57,495 nucleotides of DNA, from positions 1 through 57,495 of the forward strand of contig JADBKT010000007.1 of assembly GCA_014896255.1 (NCBI GenBank), given 5' to 3'. Under the pieces are notes generated by a model, which saw only the letters and a program-made list of their open reading frames with translations, was not told the origin of the DNA and made no database searches. Positions 34,446-43,457 of this stretch are shown here, one piece after another (within the stretch, counting starts at the first letter, position 1; every line of letters starts with the position of its first letter). Source of the DNA: Hydrogenibacillus sp. (GTDB taxonomy: Bacteria > Bacillota > Bacilli > Thermicanales > DSM-22653). The translations under genes and the position numbers were made by a program.

Positions 34446-35531
34446 ATGCGGCACGGTCGATACGGGCGTGTTCGGGGGATGATGTTCGTCGGGTTGGCGG
34501 TCGTCTTCATGCTGGCCGCGTGCGGCGCCCAGGAGGATGCGAAGTCGAGCACTTCTGCATCGAACGGTGATTCGAAGACCCACGCGACGGGCGGCGACGC
34601 GGCGTCCGATTCATCGAGCGGCTCCGCCCAACCGGGCGCCGACGTCAAAAAGATCGGGATTATGCAGATCATCTCGCACCCCGCCCTCGACAACGCCCGT
34701 CAAGGATTCATCGACGCGCTCAAAGACGCCGGGTACGTCGACGGCAACACCGTGAAGTACGACGTCCAAAACGCCGAAGGATCGCAAGATACGGCCAAAC
34801 AGATCGCCTACAAGTTCGTCTCCGACCGCGTCGACCTGATCTTGGCCATCGCCACGTCGACCGCGCAGGCCGTCGCGGAGACGACGCAAGACATCCCGAT
34901 CGTCATCACCGCCGTGACCGATCCCGTGAGCGCGGGGCTCGTTCAGTCGCTGGAGCGCCCGGGGCGCAACATCACCGGCACGACGGACATGAACCCGATC
35001 GAAGAACAGCTCGCGCTGGTCAAAGCGCTCACCGCCGGCAACCGCGTCGGCATCCTCTACAACAGCGGCGAGGCGAACTCCTTGGTGCAGGTGGACATCG
35101 CCAAGGAAGCGGCGAAAAAGCTCGACCTCGAACTGATTCTGCGCGGCATCACGAACACGTCGGAAGTGAAGCAGGCGGCGGAATCGCTCGTCGGCAAGAT
35201 CGACGCCTTCTATATTCCGACGGACAACACCGTCGTCTCCGCCCTCCGCTCTGTCGTCGACGTCGCCGAATCGGCGAAACTGCCGATCGTCGCCGGCGAG
35301 GGCGACTCGGTGAAGGAAGGGGCCATCATCACCTACGGCATCGACTATTACAAGCTCGGCTACCAGACCGGGGAGATGGCGGTGAAGATCTTAAGAGGCG
35401 AAGCGGAGCCGAAAGACATGCCGATCGAACGGCAAAAGGAACTGAAGCTGTACATCAACGTCACCGAAGCCAAGAAGATCGGCATCGACATTCCCAAGGA
35501 CCTGCTTGATCGGGCCGACGTGACGTACTGA
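34446..35531 (+). CDS. ABC importer substrate-binding lipoprotein
   Basis: The 361-residue protein has a lipoprotein signal with lipobox LAAC (VVFMLAACGAQ, about residues 18-28) and a Ser/Asp/Gly-rich linker. The mature part is a periplasmic-binding fold of the ABC_sub_bind (PF04392) type: KKIGIMQIISHPALDNARQG, ILAIATSTAQAVAE, PIVITAVTDPVSAGLV, NITGTTD and FYIPTDNTVVSAL. Related systems in Firmicutes are annotated as tryptophan or tyrosine importers, but the ligand is not proven. It is the first gene of binding protein, permease, ATPase. Confidence 0.9.
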   Translation: MRHGRYGRVRGMMFVGLAVVFMLAACGAQEDAKSSTSASNGDSKTHATGGDAASDSSSGSAQPGADVKKIGIMQIISHPALDNARQGFIDALKDAGYVDGNTVKYDVQNAEGSQDTAKQIAYKFVSDRVDLILAIATSTAQAVAETTQDIPIVITAVTDPVSAGLVQSLERPGRNITGTTDMNPIEEQLALVKALTAGNRVGILYNSGEANSLVQVDIAKEAAKKLDLELILRGITNTSEVKQAAESLVGKIDAFYIPTDNTVVSALRSVVDVAESAKLPIVAGEGDSVKEGAIITYGIDYYKLGYQTGEMAVKILRGEAEPKDMPIERQKELKLYINVTEAKKIGIDIPKDLLDRADVTY

Positions 35532-35560
35532 TGGATGATAGAATAAACCAACAGCACAAC

Positions 35561-35606
35561 GCGGCCGTCCGGCGGCGCGCCCAATACCGTGGCGGCCGCT
35601 CTTTTT
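35561..35606 (+). terminator. Intra-operon hairpin with T tract (attenuator)
   Basis: GCGGCCG (35561-35567) pairs with CGGCCGC (35593-35599) around a GC-rich loop, and TCTTTTT follows. Placed after the binding-protein gene, it probably lets only part of transcription reach the permease and ATPase genes. Confidence 0.55.
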
Positions 35607-35664
35607 GCGCTGCGGACGGACATCAGGCGGAGGGCGAACATCAGGCGGATGAGGTGCAGGTGAC

Positions 35665-36669
35665 ATGGCGCTTTTTTACGGCTCTCTCGAGCAAGGACTG
35701 ATCTTCGGCATCATGGCCATCGGCGTGTATTTGACATTTCGCGTTTTGAATTTTCCAGATCTGACCGTCGACGGCAGTTTTACCTTGGGCGGCGCGACGG
35801 CGGCGAGTCTCATCGTCGCCGGATGGAATCCGTGGGCGGCGAGCCTGGTGACGCTCTTTACCGGTGCGGCGGCGGGGCTCGTCACCGGTCTTTTGCATAC
35901 GAAAGGGAAGATCAACGGGCTTTTGGCCGGGATTTTGACGATGATCGGGCTTTATTCGATCAACCTGCGGGTGATGGGCCGAGCGAACGTTTCGCTGTTG
36001 AAGCAGTCGACGGTGAAAACCGATCTGGAGGCGCTTTCCAAATCCTTGGGCGTCGATCGCCACCTTGTCTTTATGGCCGTTTTTCTTCTGGTTTTGCTGG
36101 TGATCAAAGGACTGATCGATTGGTTTTTGCGGACCGATCTGGGAACGGCGGTGCGGGCGACGGGCGACAACCCGACGATGGTCAAAAGCTTCGGCGTCGA
36201 CACCGACCGGACGATCATCCTCGGGCTCATGCTCTCCAACGCTCTGGTCGGGTTTTCCGGTGGACTCATCGCGCAGTATCATGGATATGCGGACGCGCAG
36301 ATGGGCATCGGGATGATCATCATCGGCCTGGCCTCGGTGATCATCGGCGAGGTGCTCGTCGGCGCGCCGACGATCGTCCGCGCCACGCTCGCCGCGGCGG
36401 TCGGGGCGATCGCCTACCGATTCGTCATCGCTTTGGCGCTCACGGCGAACATGTCGCCGAACGATTTGAAACTTTTGACCGCCCTGATCGTCATCTTGGC
36501 GCTCATCCTGCCGCCGAGGTGGGAAAAACGCCGTCTGCGCCGTCGGCTCGAAGCGGCAGGCGACACGGCGAACCGCGCCATGAGCCATGACCCCGCCGCG
36601 GGGGGTACGGTGAACAGCGCGACGGCGTTGTCCGCGGTTTCGACCGACAAGGAGGGCGACGCCCGATGA
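35665..36669 (+). CDS. ABC importer permease
   Basis: This 334-residue membrane protein of the BPD_transp_2 type (as in branched-chain amino acid systems) has about eight membrane segments. LEQGLIFGIMAIGVYLTFRV, FPDLTVDGSFTLGGATAA, LAGILTMIGLYSINLRVMG and RATGDNPTMVKSFGVDTD (the cytoplasmic coupling region) are typical. After the last helix the C-terminal 40 residues are polar and not conserved. The ATG has GCAGGTGAC upstream, and its stop overlaps the ATPase start (ATGA). Confidence 0.9.
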   Translation: MALFYGSLEQGLIFGIMAIGVYLTFRVLNFPDLTVDGSFTLGGATAASLIVAGWNPWAASLVTLFTGAAAGLVTGLLHTKGKINGLLAGILTMIGLYSINLRVMGRANVSLLKQSTVKTDLEALSKSLGVDRHLVFMAVFLLVLLVIKGLIDWFLRTDLGTAVRATGDNPTMVKSFGVDTDRTIILGLMLSNALVGFSGGLIAQYHGYADAQMGIGMIIIGLASVIIGEVLVGAPTIVRATLAAAVGAIAYRFVIALALTANMSPNDLKLLTALIVILALILPPRWEKRRLRRRLEAAGDTANRAMSHDPAAGGTVNSATALSAVSTDKEGDAR

Positions 36670-37472
36670 CCCGACCGATGCTCGTCGTCGACGGCATTTC
36701 CAAGACGTTCAACCCCGGCACGCCGAACGCCAAGCAGGCGCTTCGCGACGTCCGCCTGTCCCTTCAGCCGGGCGAATTCGTGATCATCATCGGTTCCAAC
36801 GGCGCCGGCAAATCGACGCTCCTTTCCGCCATCGCCGGGCGCTTTTCCGTCGATCGGGGGAGGATCGTCTTAGACGGCGTGGACATGACCGACTGGCCGG
36901 AACATCGCCGGGCGAAGGCCATCGGCCGCGTGTTTCAAGATCCGCTCATGGGGACGTCGCCGTCGCTGTCGATTTTGGAGAACATGGCCATCGCCGACAA
37001 ACGCGGCAAGCCCCGGGGACTTCGCTCGTCGCTGGGGGCGGCGCACCGCAGGCGATACCAGGAAGCGCTCAAGGAATTGGAGCTCGGTTTGGAGGGGCGG
37101 CTCGGCGCCAAGGTGGGGACGCTTTCCGGCGGCGAGCGGCAGGCGTTGTCGCTGCTCATGGCGACGTTCACGGAGCCGAAGCTGCTCCTTTTGGACGAGC
37201 ATACCGCGGCCCTCGACCCGAAGCGGGCCGAGCTCGTGCTCAAGCTCACGGAGCGCATCGTGCGGACGAAGGGGCTCACCACGCTCATGATCACGCACAA
37301 TATGGAGCACGCCCTGCGGATGGGCGACCGGTTGATCATGATGCACGGCGGGGAGATCGTCCTCGATCTCGGCCGGGAGGAGAAGGCCCGAATGCGCGTG
37401 CCGGATCTTTTGGCGGCGTTCGAGCGCGTGCGCGGCGAGGCGCTTCTGGACGATCGCCTGGTGCTCGGCTGA
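36666..37472 (+). CDS. ABC importer ATP-binding protein
   Basis: This 268-residue ATPase drives the importer. Walker A is GSNGAGKSTLL, the Q-loop follows GRVFQDP, the signature is LSGGERQALSLLMA, Walker B is LLLLDEHTAALDP and the H-loop is MITHNMEHAL. LDEHTAALDPK is a form typical of this importer family. The start overlaps the permease stop by four bases. The next gene, hemL, has its own promoter. Confidence 0.92.
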   Translation: MTRPMLVVDGISKTFNPGTPNAKQALRDVRLSLQPGEFVIIIGSNGAGKSTLLSAIAGRFSVDRGRIVLDGVDMTDWPEHRRAKAIGRVFQDPLMGTSPSLSILENMAIADKRGKPRGLRSSLGAAHRRRYQEALKELELGLEGRLGAKVGTLSGGERQALSLLMATFTEPKLLLLDEHTAALDPKRAELVLKLTERIVRTKGLTTLMITHNMEHALRMGDRLIMMHGGEIVLDLGREEKARMRVPDLLAAFERVRGEALLDDRLVLG

Positions 37473-37479
37473 GGCGCGG

Positions 37480-37508
37480 TTGCCAAGACGCGCCGAGTCG
37501 CGCATAAT
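37480..37508 (+). promoter_or_regulatory. Promoter of hemL
   Basis: TTGCCA and CATAAT are 17 bases apart, 23 bases before the hemL start. The promoter gives hemL expression independent of the inserted ABC operon. Confidence 0.6.
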
Positions 37509-37531
37509 GGAGTCGGAAAGGGGCGAAGGGG

Positions 37532-38845
37532 GTGGGCGGCATTCGCGATACGCGTTCACGGGCGTTGTATGAAGAAGCCGAGCGCCTCATGCCCGGCGGG
37601 GTGAACAGCCCGGTGCGCGCCTTTCGGGCGCTCGGGCGGCCGCCGCTGTTCATCGCGCGCGGCGAGGGCGCATACCTTTATGACGAAGACGGCAATCGCT
37701 ATATCGATTATGTCCTCTCTTGGGGGCCGCTCATTTTGGGTCATGCGCATCCCGACGTCGTCCGCGCGGTGTCGGAAGCCGCAGCGCGCGGGACGAGCTT
37801 CGGCGCGCCGACGGTCGTCGAATCGGAGATGGCGGCCGAGGTGATCCGCCGCATGCCGGCGGTCGAGATGGTGCGCATGGTCAACTCCGGCACGGAGGCG
37901 ACGATGAGCGCGCTGCGCCTGGCTCGGGCGGTGACGGACCGCGCCCGCGTCGTCAAGTTCGTCGGCTGTTACCACGGACACGCCGACAGTTTTCTCGTCA
38001 AGGCCGGCTCCGGCGTGGCCACGCTCGGCCTTCCGGACAGCCCCGGAGTGCCGTCCGGGGCGGCGGAACTCACGCTCACCGCGCCGTACAACGACCTTGA
38101 GGCGGTCCGGAGGCTGTTTGAAACGTACGGCGAAGAGATCGCCGCCGTGATCGTCGAACCGGTGGCCGGCAATATGGGCGTCGTGCCCCCCAAACCGGGC
38201 TTTTTGGAAGGGTTGCGGTCGGTGACGGCGGAATACGGCGCGCTGCTCATCTTTGATGAAGTGATGACCGGCTTCCGCGTGCATGAATACTCGGCGCAAG
38301 GGCTGTTCGGCGTGCAACCGGATCTGGTGACGATGGGCAAGGTGATCGGCGGCGGGCTCCCCGTCGGTGCTTACGGCGGCCGTCGGGAGCTCATGGAACA
38401 CGTGGCGCCGAGCGGGCCGGTTTATCAGGCGGGGACGCTCTCCGGCAACCCGCTGGCCATGCACGCCGGGCTGGCGACGCTCAGGCGGCTTTCCGCCGAG
38501 GCGTACGCGCGCCTGGAGGCGCTCTCCAAGCGCTTGGCCGATGGGCTTGCGGAGGCCGCTCGAGCGGCCGATGTGCCGCTGCGCATCAACCGCGTCGGTT
38601 CGATGCTCACGCCGTTTTTCACGGCCGATCCGGTGGAAGATTTCGTTTCGGCCAAGCGGCAGGATGAGCGGGCGTTCCGGGTGTTTCACCAAGCGATGCT
38701 GGCCGCCGGAATCTACGCCCCGCCGTCGGCATACGAGGCGTGGTTCGTGTCGCTTGCCCATAAGGAAGCGGAAATCGACCGCACGGTGGAGGCCGCCGAA
38801 CGGGCTTTACGAGCGGCGAAAGACCGTGCGGCGGACGAATGCTAG
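37532..38845 (+). CDS. hemL: Glutamate-1-semialdehyde 2,1-aminomutase
   Basis: This PLP enzyme converts glutamate 1-semialdehyde to 5-aminolevulinate, after HemA. The 437-residue protein has [81 protein letters not shown] and the PLP lysine in [17 protein letters not shown]. The GTG at 37532 follows GGGGCGAAGGG. In B. subtilis hemL directly follows hemB; here 3.5 kb separates them. Confidence 0.95.
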   Translation: MGGIRDTRSRALYEEAERLMPGGVNSPVRAFRALGRPPLFIARGEGAYLYDEDGNRYIDYVLSWGPLILGHAHPDVVRAVSEAAARGTSFGAPTVVESEMAAEVIRRMPAVEMVRMVNSGTEATMSALRLARAVTDRARVVKFVGCYHGHADSFLVKAGSGVATLGLPDSPGVPSGAAELTLTAPYNDLEAVRRLFETYGEEIAAVIVEPVAGNMGVVPPKPGFLEGLRSVTAEYGALLIFDEVMTGFRVHEYSAQGLFGVQPDLVTMGKVIGGGLPVGAYGGRRELMEHVAPSGPVYQAGTLSGNPLAMHAGLATLRRLSAEAYARLEALSKRLADGLAEAARAADVPLRINRVGSMLTPFFTADPVEDFVSAKRQDERAFRVFHQAMLAAGIYAPPSAYEAWFVSLAHKEAEIDRTVEAAERALRAAKDRAADEC

Positions 38846-38860
38846 GAGAGGAGCATCCGG

Positions 38861-39799
38861 ATGGAAGTCGTCAAGATCACGCCGCGGGGGTATTGCCACG
38901 GAGTCGTCGACGCCATGGTCATCGCGCAGCGGGCGGCCCAAGACCGTTTTCTTCCGCGCCCGATTTACATCCTCGGGATGATCGTGCACAACCGGCATGT
39001 CGTGGACGCGTTTCGGGCCGCCGGGGTGATCACCTTGGACGCGCCGGACCGGTTAAAGGCATTGGAGTCGATCGACGCGGGGACGGTCATCTTCACCGCC
39101 CACGGCGTCTCGCCGGAAGTCCGACGCCTTGCGCGGGAGAAAGGACTCGTCGTGCTGGACGCCACCTGTCCGGATGTGACGAAGACGCACGATCTGATCG
39201 CGGAAAAGGCGGCGCAAGGATACGACGTGATCTACATCGGCAAGAAGGGGCATCCCGAGCCGGAAGGGGCGATGGGCGTCGCGCCGGGGAAGGTGCACCT
39301 CATCGAGACGGAAGACGACCTCTCCCGGCTCGATCTGACCAACGATAAAATCATCGTCACCAACCAGACGACGATGAGCCAGTGGGACACGGCGGCGCTC
39401 ATCGCCGCCGTGCTTGAGCGCTATCCGCAGGCGGAGGTGTACAACGAAATCTGCCGGGCGACGCAGGTGCGCCAGGAAGCCGTCGCCGAGCAGGCGAAGC
39501 AGTGTGATCTGACGATCGTCGTCGGCGATCCGCGGAGCAACAATTCCAATCGCTTGGCCGACGTGAGTTCAAAGATCGCCGGTACCCCCGCCTATCGCGT
39601 CGCCGACGCCTCGGAAATCGATCCCGCGTGGCTGATCGGCAAAAAACGCGTGGCCGTGACCTCCGGCGCATCTACCCCGACGGCCGTGACCAACGCCGTG
39701 ATCCGTTATCTGGAGCAATTCGATCCGGACGACCCGAACACCTGGACGCCCCCGGAGCCCGTACCGCTTGAGGCGATTTTGCCGCGCATGAAGTCATAA
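38861..39799 (+). CDS. ispH: 4-hydroxy-3-methylbut-2-enyl diphosphate reductase
   Basis: This iron-sulfur enzyme makes isopentenyl and dimethylallyl diphosphate, the last step of the MEP isoprenoid pathway. In 312 residues the three cluster cysteines are visible: [23 protein letters not shown] and [43 protein letters not shown] and [10 protein letters not shown] complete the pattern. It starts 15 bases after hemL with GGAGAGGAG upstream, so they are cotranscribed. In B. subtilis ispH is elsewhere; here it is inserted between hemL and spoVID. Confidence 0.94.
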   Translation: MEVVKITPRGYCHGVVDAMVIAQRAAQDRFLPRPIYILGMIVHNRHVVDAFRAAGVITLDAPDRLKALESIDAGTVIFTAHGVSPEVRRLAREKGLVVLDATCPDVTKTHDLIAEKAAQGYDVIYIGKKGHPEPEGAMGVAPGKVHLIETEDDLSRLDLTNDKIIVTNQTTMSQWDTAALIAAVLERYPQAEVYNEICRATQVRQEAVAEQAKQCDLTIVVGDPRSNNSNRLADVSSKIAGTPAYRVADASEIDPAWLIGKKRVAVTSGASTPTAVTNAVIRYLEQFDPDDPNTWTPPEPVPLEAILPRMKS

Positions 39800-39800
39800 A

Positions 39801-39855
39801 CGCCCATCTCCCGCCGTAAGGTGTACTATCCGTACCGGCGGGAGGTGGGCGTTTT
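39801..39855 (+). promoter_or_regulatory. Terminator-like hairpin that contains the spoVID SD
   Basis: CGCCCATCTCCCGCC (39801-39815) pairs with GGCGGGAGGTGGGCG (39837-39851), with one G-U pair, and flanking AAA/TTTT extend the stem. The 3' arm carries GGGAGGTGG, the best ribosome binding site for spoVID, and the T tract runs into its TTG start. One structure could end ispH transcripts and also hide the spoVID start on long transcripts. Confidence 0.65.
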
Positions 39856-40966
39856 GTCGAATCAGGAGCGCCGCGTCACGTTTGAACTCGTGGAGCGCAT
39901 TTCGCTTGACGTGCCGCTTACGGATGTGCGGAAGATCCACCACGTGGAGTTGATCCCCGATGTGGAGCTGTTCGAGGAGTCGGAGCATTATCGATTGCGC
40001 GGCCACTTGACGTTTACCGCGGAATACGCGACGACGGAAGACGAGCCGGACGGCGTCCGCCCGCACGTCCTAAAGACGTCCGCCGTGCCGCACAAACCGC
40101 GCAAAGGGCACGTTTACTACCGCATTCCGGTGGACATGACCTTCGGCAAGGATCGTGTCGACGAAAGCGGCGTCGAGCTCATCATCCGCGACCTTCAGTA
40201 CGAGCTGTTGTCGCCGTCGCGGCTGTTCATCCGCGCGATCATCGATCTCGAGGGCGTGACGGTGGAGGAATATCTGCAGCCGGTGCGCGCGGAACGCGAC
40301 GACGTGGTCGAGGTGACGAGCCACTGGCGGCATCCGTATGTCTCACCGGCGGTCGAGTCTTCTCAGACGGGCGGACTCTCCTGGATCGAGACGGCGGACG
40401 AAAAAACGAATGCAGAGATCGGGGCAGGAGGGGACGCGGAAGAAGTCAAGGCCGCAGGCGAGCCGGCTGAAGCCGGGAAGGCGTCGATCGCGGAAGGGTC
40501 GGTCGGGGACACCGGAGAAACGTCGGACGGGGAAGCAGACGCGCCGGCGGTCGGGGAAGTCGCGCCGGCAGCCGGCAAAGACGCCACGTGGGTTGAGGAA
40601 GAAGAAGCGGGCGAAGAATCCGCCGATGCGCCGACGGGTTCCGGAACGCCGACGGAGCAGAATGATGAACGGGATAGAAGCGATGCCCCACCGCCGGCCG
40701 AAAGGGCGCAGAGCGATAAAGGGAAAGACGGGACAGACGAAGAAGAAGGGGAGGGCGGCTCGATCTGGCTGCGCGTCTTCGGCGGATCCCGAGAAGAGCG
40801 CCGGCAGGCGATCGTCTGGCATTTCGTCCAGCCGGAGGAGACGCTGGAGGCGATCGCCGAGCGGTACGGCGTTCGGCCTGAGGCGTTGCGCGCGGCCAAC
40901 GAGCGGCTGCGGGAGCTTCGCCCCGGCATGCGGCTCAGCATTCCGGCGGCGAAGCGTCCGCATTAG
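39854..40966 (+). CDS. spoVID: Spore coat morphogenesis protein SpoVID-like
   Basis: SpoVID drives encasement of the forespore by coat proteins. The 370-residue protein starts with a beta-rich SipL/SPOCS-like domain (RVTFELVERISLDVPLTDVR, ELFEESEHYRLRGHLTFTAE). The middle (residues about 180-310) is a low-complexity acidic Glu/Ala/Gly/Asp region, and a C-terminal LysM domain follows (WHFVQPEETLEAIAERYG, LRELRPGMRLSIP). The domain order and place after hemL match SpoVID. TTG at 39854 has GGGAGGTGG upstream; GTG at 39845 is possible. Confidence 0.88.
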   Translation: MSNQERRVTFELVERISLDVPLTDVRKIHHVELIPDVELFEESEHYRLRGHLTFTAEYATTEDEPDGVRPHVLKTSAVPHKPRKGHVYYRIPVDMTFGKDRVDESGVELIIRDLQYELLSPSRLFIRAIIDLEGVTVEEYLQPVRAERDDVVEVTSHWRHPYVSPAVESSQTGGLSWIETADEKTNAEIGAGGDAEEVKAAGEPAEAGKASIAEGSVGDTGETSDGEADAPAVGEVAPAAGKDATWVEEEEAGEESADAPTGSGTPTEQNDERDRSDAPPPAERAQSDKGKDGTDEEEGEGGSIWLRVFGGSREERRQAIVWHFVQPEETLEAIAERYGVRPEALRAANERLRELRPGMRLSIPAAKRPH

Positions 40967-40973
40967 GCAGGCG

Positions 40974-42038
40974 ATGGTCGTGACGACCAACGGCCCTCCC
41001 CGACATGCCCCGCGGACGATCACCGCGGCCGAGATTCAAGCGGCGCTCGGGGCGTACGGGCTCAGGCCGCGGGCGCTGGTGATATACCGCCGGACGGCGC
41101 GTGTCGAGACGGACGGCGGGGTGTATGCCTTGACGGCGGTGCCGGATCGCGACGCTTTTGTGCGAACGGCGGAGAAGATCGCGTCATACGGCCTCCGTCG
41201 GCCGTTTGCCGTCCCGTATGTGCCGACCCGGACGGGGCGTTATGTGGCGGACGCCTTCGGGCGGGCGTTTGCGCTCGCGCCGTGGTTGGCCGAGACGACG
41301 GGAGAACATGCCGCGCGCCTTGGCGACGGGCGCTGGGTGTCGCCGTTTTTGACCGAGCTCGCGCGCTGGCACGCCGCTTTTCGTCTGCCTGTCGCCTCGC
41401 GTCTGTTTTGGCCGGAGGCCGAAGCGCTGATCGCGCGCTGGGAAAAGCGTCGCACGGCACTCGTGCGCTGGGCGGACGATGTCGCCGCCCTCGCTTATCC
41501 GTCCCCGGTCGATGTCCTCTTCGCGCACGTTCAACCCGATCTCCTTCTGGCGCTCGATCAGGCGCTGGCGATGGCCCGGGAGTGGCATACGCGGTTGACC
41601 GAGATCTCGACGGTCGATATGACCTTGATCCACGCTTATCCGACGCCGGAGCGCATCGCGCTCACCGCTCACGGACCGCTTCTGTTCGACTGGACGCGGG
41701 CCGAAGAGGGACCTGTCGTGCGCGATTTGCTCGCCTTTTGGCGGGCTCTGCGCATCGGGCCGCTCGCCGGCGCGTTTGTGGAGGGACTTCAGGCGTATCG
41801 CGCGGTACGAGCGCTCCTGCCGGAAGAAGAGGCGCTCTTCTCCGCAGCGGTCTTTTACCCGGCGGAACCGCTCAATTTTTTGGAGCGCTATTTTGCCGGC
41901 GACATGCGGGCGCACATGATCGACCTCACCGCCCGGTTTGAGCGCGTTTTGCAAAATTTTTACGCCGCGCGCGAGGCGCTCATCCCCTTCGATACGTCAG
42001 TACCATTCGAGGAGCGACCCGACGTAGAGCAGAAATAG
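40974..42038 (+). CDS. ysxE: Spore coat-associated kinase-fold protein YsxE
   Basis: This 354-residue member of the CotS/YsxE family has a degenerate aminoglycoside-phosphotransferase/kinase fold: PRALVIYRRTARVETDGGVY for the N-lobe, VDMTLIHAYPTPERI and GPLLFDWTRAEEGPVVRDLL for the catalytic and DFG-like parts, where the normal HxD pattern is altered. YsxE is a coat protein that depends on SpoVID or SafA. ATG at 40974 is seven bases after the spoVID stop. Its last 42 bases overlap a small gene on the other strand. Confidence 0.85.
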   Translation: MVVTTNGPPRHAPRTITAAEIQAALGAYGLRPRALVIYRRTARVETDGGVYALTAVPDRDAFVRTAEKIASYGLRRPFAVPYVPTRTGRYVADAFGRAFALAPWLAETTGEHAARLGDGRWVSPFLTELARWHAAFRLPVASRLFWPEAEALIARWEKRRTALVRWADDVAALAYPSPVDVLFAHVQPDLLLALDQALAMAREWHTRLTEISTVDMTLIHAYPTPERIALTAHGPLLFDWTRAEEGPVVRDLLAFWRALRIGPLAGAFVEGLQAYRAVRALLPEEEALFSAAVFYPAEPLNFLERYFAGDMRAHMIDLTARFERVLQNFYAAREALIPFDTSVPFEERPDVEQK

Positions 42039-42173
42039 GATGAACAGCACGAGCACATCGATGAACGTCGGGATAAACATCGTGCGGATGAAGTACAGGA
42101 TGATCACCGGCAGCATAAACGTCTTGATCTGTTTTTTGGCCGCGTTGAACCACTCCAGTATGGATTTCAGCAT
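41997..42173 (-). CDS. 58-residue membrane protein, unknown
   Basis: This short ORF encodes an amphipathic N-terminus (MLKSILEWFNAAKKQIKTF) and two hydrophobic segments, FMLPVIILYFIRTMFIPTF and IDVLVLFILFLLYVGSLLEW. The ATG at 42173 follows GAAGGGGAT. The last 42 bases overlap the ysxE 3' end in antisense. The hydrophobicity, ribosome binding site and compact size argue for a true gene; I recognise no family. Confidence 0.6.
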   Translation of the reverse strand: MLKSILEWFNAAKKQIKTFMLPVIILYFIRTMFIPTFIDVLVLFILFLLYVGSLLEWY

Positions 42174-42260
42174 ATCCCCTTCCCCCTCTCGCCGTGCTTT
42201 TGTATCGTATGCGCCAGCGGGGGGCGTGGACCAAGGGGAGGGATCAAGCGCATCGACGAG

Positions 42261-42293
42261 CAAACGCCGCCCGTAACCGTCGGGCGGCGTTTG
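42261..42293 (-). terminator. Terminator of ddh
   Basis: CAAACGCCGCCCG and CGGGCGGCGTTTG form a perfect 13-bp stem around a seven-base loop. On the minus strand it follows the ddh stop by 50 bases. The T run is short (TTT), so strength is uncertain. Confidence 0.7.
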
Positions 42294-42342
42294 GCGTAGC
42301 GGGCTCTCGGCGGATCCGAATCCGGCATCTAAACCGTTCGTT

Positions 42343-43257
42343 TTAAACCAGGCGGCGGATGTGTGCCTCAGGATCGCCGGGGAGAAAAGCGATCGGCGGG
42401 ATCTCGATCAGCGTGTAAGCGCCGGGCTCAAGGCGCATCGCCGCACGGGCGGCGGAGACCATGACCTGTGCGGTGAGGGCGGGGTTGTTGATGCGCATGT
42501 CGAAGCTGAAAAGTTGGTTCGGCGTCTTGCCGGCGACGCCTTTCCGTTCCATGCGTACGCCGTGCCCCTGATCGATGAGCGTAGAGACGCGATCGACCCG
42601 GATGACGTGCGTCTCGTCGTGGGCGAAATACGGATCCTCCAAAATGCGCCGGCGGACGGCGTCAAAATCGGCGCCGTCTTCCAATTCGACGTACACCATG
42701 CGCCGGTGCACACCGGTGCCGAGCGGGATGGTCACGGACAGCGCGTCTTTGACGCCCGGGACGGCCTTGACCGCTACGGTGTGCCCCATGCTCATGCCCG
42801 GGCCGAAGTTGGTGTAAGTCAGGCCGCGGGGAGCCATGATCTCGTAGATGGCGCGAATCATCGAATCGGTGCCCGGGTCCCAGCCGGCGGAGACGACGGC
42901 TACCGCGCCGTGCGTTTTGGCCGTCTCGTCCAGCTCGGCGCGGACGCGGGCAATGTCCTGGTGGATGTCGAAGCTGTCGACGGTGCGGATGCCTTTTTCA
43001 AGGAGCGATCGCGCGATCTCCGGCGTCTTTCGCGTCGGCGTGGCGAGGACGGCGACGTCGACGTCCCCCAGCGCGTCGATCTCCGCGGCCACGGGGATGC
43101 CGGCAAGTTCCCGCGGCAGCGGCCTCTTGAGCGACTCCGGACGGCGTACGAGTCCGGCGAGGACGAAGTCTTCGGCCGCTTCAACGGCTTCTACGGCATG
43201 GCGGCCGATGTTGCCGTAACCGACCACGGCAGCGCGGATGGGCTTTTGAGTGGTCAA
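42343..43257 (-). CDS. ddh: meso-Diaminopimelate dehydrogenase
   Basis: This NADPH enzyme makes meso-DAP, for peptidoglycan and lysine, directly from tetrahydrodipicolinate. The 304-residue protein has [20 protein letters not shown] (Rossmann), [80 protein letters not shown] and the substrate loop [17 protein letters not shown] chose TTG at 43257 because GAAGGTG is five bases upstream and a consensus promoter ends 37 bases before it; the frame is open to 43437. The enzyme is common in some thermophilic bacilli but absent from B. subtilis. Confidence 0.93.
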   Translation of the reverse strand: MTTQKPIRAAVVGYGNIGRHAVEAVEAAEDFVLAGLVRRPESLKRPLPRELAGIPVAAEIDALGDVDVAVLATPTRKTPEIARSLLEKGIRTVDSFDIHQDIARVRAELDETAKTHGAVAVVSAGWDPGTDSMIRAIYEIMAPRGLTYTNFGPGMSMGHTVAVKAVPGVKDALSVTIPLGTGVHRRMVYVELEDGADFDAVRRRILEDPYFAHDETHVIRVDRVSTLIDQGHGVRMERKGVAGKTPNQLFSFDMRINNPALTAQVMVSAARAAMRLEPGAYTLIEIPPIAFLPGDPEAHIRRLV

Positions 43258-43293
43258 AGGAACACCTTCTTTCTGTTGAACTCTACGTTTCTG

Positions 43294-43322
43294 AACATAC
43301 GCCCAACGCCGGATGTTGTCAA
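43294..43322 (-). promoter_or_regulatory. Promoter of ddh
   Basis: On the minus strand a perfect TTGACA and TATGTT are 17 bases apart. The divergent promoter of the MOSC gene lies immediately beside it (43327-43356). Confidence 0.7.
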
Positions 43323-43326
43323 CCGG

Positions 43327-43356
43327 TTGATCCGCGAAAATGGCGTATGGTATCAT
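43327..43356 (+). promoter_or_regulatory. Promoter of the MOSC-domain gene
   Basis: TTGATC and TATCAT are 18 bases apart. It is back to back with the ddh promoter, with only four bases between the two -35 boxes, so their activities may interfere. Confidence 0.55.
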
Positions 43357-43457
43357 GAACGTGCGACATCGTGTGACGACGGAAGATCGATGGTGATGTC
43401 GGCCGGTGCTCGTCGTCGAACGGCAAGGGGCGCGCATCGGCGAAAAGGAGAAGGGCG

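Noticed and set aside
34446-37472. Calling the importer a proven tryptophan transporter
   Set aside because: Some relatives are annotated so, but no T-box or other tryptophan signal is seen in the leader, and the ligand pocket cannot be judged by eye.
40440-40700. Separate gene in the repetitive acidic region of spoVID
   Set aside because: The acidic low-complexity stretch is in frame between the SPOCS-like and LysM domains, as in other SpoVID proteins.
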